7,931 nt of DNA from an uncultured Fibrobacter sp. (GTDB lineage: Bacteria > Fibrobacterota > Fibrobacteria > Fibrobacterales > Fibrobacteraceae). This document shows positions 5,774 through 7,931 of this stretch, one piece after another; position 1 is the first letter of the stretch, and each line of letters opens with the position of its first letter. A model generated the notes under the pieces. That model did no database searches and was not told the DNA's origin. It worked only from the letters and a program-made list of their open reading frames with translations. The translations under genes were made by a program, and so were the position numbers. The stretch is from contig CAMZFJ010000066.1 of the NCBI GenBank assembly GCA_947306025.1, positions 1 to 7,931 of the forward strand. The letters are read 5' to 3'.

Positions 5774-6478
5774 TTACTCTCTACAGATTTTTATAATCAG
5801 CTTTCCATATTTTTCCCAAGTTGGGTCGGTATATTGTATGGCATTTTTATCGACTAGGTTTTCTTTGGTCGGAAAGATTTTGCAACTGTATCTTTGTTGC
5901 CCTTCGGTGACGCCTTCTGTTTCTGTGGTAAATTCACCGTTTTCACGGGTGCAATCCGCTTCGAATTCGGTTACGATGGATGCAGCCGAGGCTTTGGGAA
6001 TAGTAAATGTTTTTTGTATAAGCGAACTCGTAACTTGGATTGTGTAAGCGAACCATGTTTCTTCTGTTTCGCAACTGAACGAAGCGAAATTGTCAATTTC
6101 TAATTGCCGCAATAATCCATGTTCGGTCTTTATTCCTGCAAATAAACTTGTATTTTGTGCTGACGTGTCAGGGTTTATGATTAAATCGTATAGGGGCGTG
6201 GAGAATGGGGGGAGAATGTTCGTTTTCGAATCGACTATGAATGTTTTTTCTTCTTGGAACCAGATGGCCGATGCGCTGTCAATGGCGGCATCGATTTGCG
6301 CCGTGATGGCATTTGGCTGCTCGTCTGTGCCGGCGGTATTGTCGTTCCCGCAGGCCGTAAGGAATGTCGCGGCTAAGGTGGCGGTTGCGAAGAACAGGAT
6401 TGCGATTTGCGAAAATGAAATTGCTTTAAATCTTGCTTGTGCGGCAACAGCGATGGACAAAATTTTTTCGAGTTTCAT
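5774..6478 (-). CDS. Putative lipoprotein next to a TIGR02147 regulator
   Basis: A 234-residue protein of unknown function. The lipobox is LTAC with Cys43, at the end of a hydrophobic stretch from residue 25 (IAILFFATATLAATFLTAC). The preceding 24-residue n-region is unusually long, yet the start at 6478 is well supported by AGGAGG 7 nt upstream and no internal Met offers an alternative. The mature part begins with an acidic, Asn/Thr-rich linker and has cysteines 136, 176, 199 and 232, suggesting two disulfides in the periplasm or on the surface. The C-terminal block (CTRENGEF, YSCKIFP, YTDPTWEKYGK, IC) matches the downstream lipoprotein, so the two arose by duplication. Only 11 nt separate it from the regulator stop codon, so the two are almost certainly one transcript. 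Confidence 0.82.
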   Translation of the reverse strand: MKLEKILSIAVAAQARFKAISFSQIAILFFATATLAATFLTACGNDNTAGTDEQPNAITAQIDAAIDSASAIWFQEEKTFIVDSKTNILPPFSTPLYDLIINPDTSAQNTSLFAGIKTEHGLLRQLEIDNFASFSCETEETWFAYTIQVTSSLIQKTFTIPKASAASIVTEFEADCTRENGEFTTETEGVTEGQQRYSCKIFPTKENLVDKNAIQYTDPTWEKYGKLIIKICRE

Positions 6479-6489
6479 AATCCTTCCTC

Positions 6490-7302
6490 CTATACTTTGT
6501 CTGTCAGCGGGAAAAGTTGCAAGTTGAGGCGGTAAACTTGGTCGATTTTCTTACATTCGTTGGCAAGAGCGATGACGCGCTTGCGGCAGTTGTTGACTTC
6601 TTCGGAAATGCGCGCAAATGTTGGTGCGTCGATGCCCATGGTGACGCCCGAAATGTTCCTTTCGTTCACGTCAATTTTGTCGATCGCTTCTTTTGCGAGG
6701 TCGGTCATGTCGCGGTGCATCGTGCGGAGCGCGAGCGGAATGGCTTCGGACGAACCGGTGATGGCTTTGTCTGTTTGCTGGTATGTGTTTTCGTCAGTTT
6801 GCTCAAGGAACTTTGCCTTGGTGAGCATCGCGAGCGAATCGCGGACTTGCTGCGCCGTGAAGGCGTGCTTGATTTTCTTTGCAATTTCAAGCGGGAGGGC
6901 GCCCGGCATCAAGGGCGCCAGTTCTCGGATTATGGAATTTATGGCCGATTCGTAGTAGGCGAATGTGTCGGCGTCAATCACGCGTGCATGCTGTTCTTTT
7001 GCAATGCGGGTGAGGTCGGCAAAGGCGGCCTTTTTCTTCTCGTCGTTGGTGGCGTTCCCGAATTCGACCATCTTTTCGAAGTACGAAAGTTCAAAACCCG
7101 AAAGCTTCATCGCTTCAGCCACGCGCGGTAACCCTACGCGGCTGAGTGTAGTTTTGCCTTCGCAAACGAGCTTGAGGTAAGACGGCGAAGCGAATTCGGC
7201 ATCCTTCGAAAATTCACGCCAGGTAAAACCGGACTTCTTGCGTTCTTCATAGAAGTCCTGCATGTAGCGGCGGTAATCTTGATATTCGGTTATCGGTTTC
7301 AT
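6490..7302 (-). CDS. TIGR02147 family protein (DUF4423-like), putative transcription regulator
   Basis: A 270-residue cytoplasmic protein with the typical family start (YQDYRRYMQDFYEERKKS) and an N-terminal helix-turn-helix-like segment, residues 27-66 (FTWREFSKDAEFASPSYLKL then GLPRVAEAMKL). The family marker (E/D)LSYFEKMVEFGNA follows at about 71-84. The C-terminal DUF4423-like region holds a second winged-helix-like stretch (about 130-175: AKKIKHAFTAQQVRDSLAML, KFLEQTDENTYQQTDKAI) and ends in a helical part rich in charged residues. I know the family mostly as many Fibrobacter paralogues; DNA binding is inferred from the HTH, not proven. AAGGGA precedes the ATG, and a promoter with an adjoining palindrome lies directly upstream. 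Being first in an operon with two secreted lipoproteins suggests it regulates them and itself. Confidence 0.88.
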   Translation of the reverse strand: MKPITEYQDYRRYMQDFYEERKKSGFTWREFSKDAEFASPSYLKLVCEGKTTLSRVGLPRVAEAMKLSGFELSYFEKMVEFGNATNDEKKKAAFADLTRIAKEQHARVIDADTFAYYESAINSIIRELAPLMPGALPLEIAKKIKHAFTAQQVRDSLAMLTKAKFLEQTDENTYQQTDKAITGSSEAIPLALRTMHRDMTDLAKEAIDKIDVNERNISGVTMGIDAPTFARISEEVNNCRKRVIALANECKKIDQVYRLNLQLFPLTDKV

Positions 7303-7324
7303 GGTGCGTTCCCTTTACGTAAAT

Positions 7325-7353
7325 AATATAGCTCTTGAAAACGCGAAAGTCAA
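7325..7353 (-). promoter_or_regulatory. Sigma70-type promoter of the regulator-lipoprotein operon
   Basis: The -35 is TTGACT (7348-7353) and the -10 is TATATT (7325-7330, within GCTATATTATT), with a 17-bp spacer. The predicted start near 7318 leaves a leader of about 15 nt that contains the AAGGGA ribosome-binding site. The -10 context GCTATATT is identical to that of the rpsP promoter. Confidence 0.82.
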
Positions 7354-7355
7354 TA

Positions 7356-7370
7356 TTTTGTGATACAAAA
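7356..7370. promoter_or_regulatory. Candidate operator palindrome next to the -35 box
   Basis: TTTTGT-GAT-ACAAAA is a perfect 6-bp inverted repeat around three bases, two bases upstream of the -35 element and centred about 45 bp before the predicted start. Its right half, TGATACAA, recurs at 7453-7460, and TGAAACAAAA lies at 7432-7441. The placement suits a regulator-binding site; the regulator encoded just downstream is the obvious candidate, by inference only. Confidence 0.5.
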
Positions 7371-7475
7371 ACTTTGAAATTTTACGAAAAATCAAAGAAA
7401 TTTTGATATTTATAAAATTTATTTTTGCGAATGAAACAAAATTCTTTGCTAATGATACAAGGGCGAAATTCGCGG

Positions 7476-7496
7476 CAGTAGACGGCAGAAAGTAGG
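7476..7496 (-). repeat. Heptanucleotide array 7 (3 units) between ffh and the cassette
   Basis: Minus-strand units are CCTACTT, TCTGCCG and TCTACTG; two of three carry the CTA core. They resemble array 3 most. The array lies 14 nt beyond the U-tract of the ffh terminator. Confidence 0.65.
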
Positions 7497-7510
7497 CTGT
7501 TGGAAGTATG

Positions 7511-7542
7511 AAAAAAGCCCGCTTGCTTTTGCAAACGGACTT
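7511..7542 (-). terminator. Intrinsic terminator after ffh
   Basis: On the minus strand AAGTCCGTTTGC pairs fully with GCAAGCGGGCTT around an AAAA loop. This gives 12 bp including two G-U pairs, followed by a run of T to 7511. It begins 48 nt after the ffh stop codon and isolates ffh from the cassette. Confidence 0.9.
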
Positions 7543-7590
7543 TTGAAATTTTGTGGACGAGATGCGCGGAATTCACGGAATGCGCGGCGC

Positions 7591-7931
7591 TTATCTCTTT
7601 TTCTTCTTGTTTTTGTCCTTAGGCGGGGTGTAGTTCGAGCCAATCGTGCCGCCGTTGTTCTGGCGCTTTGCGAAATCGCCAACTTTCTTGAACATTTCCT
7701 TCATGCTTTCGTACTGCTTGAGAACCGCATTCACACGGGCAGCGTCCGTGCCAGAACCCTTTGCGATACGGGCCTTGCGGCTACCGTCGATAATCTGCGG
7801 CTTCTTGCGTTCCTTCGGTGTCATGGAGCTGAGCACCGCTTCCACATAGACCAACTGCTTTTCGTCAATCTGGTCGAGCGGGAGCTTGTTGAGTCCCGGG
7901 ATGAGGCTCAAAATGTCCTTGATGCGGCCGA
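7591..7931 (-). CDS. ffh: Signal recognition particle protein Ffh, C-terminal M domain (5' end outside window)
   Basis: SRP54-type GTPase that binds 4.5S RNA and signal sequences of nascent membrane proteins. The frame is open to the window edge, and 112 residues of the M domain are visible. They begin GRIKDILSLIPGL and contain VEAVLSSMTPKERKKPQIIDGSRK with the RNA-binding signature SRKARIAKGSGT, then VNAVLKQYESMKEMFKKVGDFAK. The NG GTPase domain lies outside. The tail ends in a very basic stretch (KDKNKKKKR) instead of the Met-rich end of many homologues. In many bacteria rpsP follows ffh directly; here an accessory cassette intervenes. Confidence 0.95.
   Translation of the reverse strand, partial: GRIKDILSLIPGLNKLPLDQIDEKQLVYVEAVLSSMTPKERKKPQIIDGSRKARIAKGSGTDAARVNAVLKQYESMKEMFKKVGDFAKRQNNGGTIGSNYTPPKDKNKKKKR

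Noticed and set aside
6517..7131. A 204-codon plus-strand open frame opposite the TIGR02147 gene.
   Set aside because: The antisense frame is rich in Val/Phe/Cys/Arg with no motif, while the minus-strand product is a clear family member with promoter and ribosome-binding site.

Overview
The window looks like chromosomal DNA from a Fibrobacter-type bacterium (FCB group). Two points support this. One gene is a clear member of TIGR02147 (DUF4423-like), a family I know mainly as a large paralogous set in Fibrobacter. Ribosomal protein S16 also carries the Ala/Glu/Lys-rich C-terminal extension seen in FCB relatives. Genus and species are inferences. Every gene I can support lies on the minus strand, so transcription runs from high to low coordinates.

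In transcription order: the 3' end of ffh (SRP GTPase M domain, 7591-7931) ends at a strong intrinsic terminator. A three-gene accessory cassette follows: a TIGR02147 putative regulator (6490-7302), with a good sigma70-type promoter abutted by a palindrome, then two secreted lipoproteins (5774-6478 and 4895-5644). The lipoproteins are paralogous, with four matching cysteines. The cassette closes with its own terminator at 4818-4852. It sits exactly between ffh and rpsP, which are neighbours in many bacteria.

The conserved translation operon comes next: rpsP (4231-4644) with a clear promoter, an intrinsic terminator, a 205-nt repeat-filled gap, then rimM (3468-4025), trmD (2767-3471) and rplS (2403-2750). 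RimM and TrmD share an ATGA overlap. Directly behind rplS are two overlapping genes for degenerate cyclic-nucleotide-binding-domain proteins (1466-2371 and 525-1466). A 358-nt non-coding stretch full of repeats separates them from yajC (1-166, running off the window).

The most unusual feature is a set of seven arrays of 7-bp tandem repeats, all but one wholly non-coding. The units look different (TCTAAGT, CCTACTG, ACTAATG and so on) but fit one degenerate consensus, HCTANNN, when each array is read on the correct strand. They recur at gene boundaries. One supplies the stop codon of the last cNMP-like gene, one runs almost to the rimM start codon where no Shine-Dalgarno is visible, and one occupies the -35 region of the likely yajC promoter.

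Functionally the window mixes housekeeping protein synthesis and export (Ffh, S16, RimM, TrmD, L19, YajC) with two lineage-specific modules: a regulator plus lipoprotein cassette, and a pair of cNMP-fold proteins lacking the usual ligand-binding arginine.
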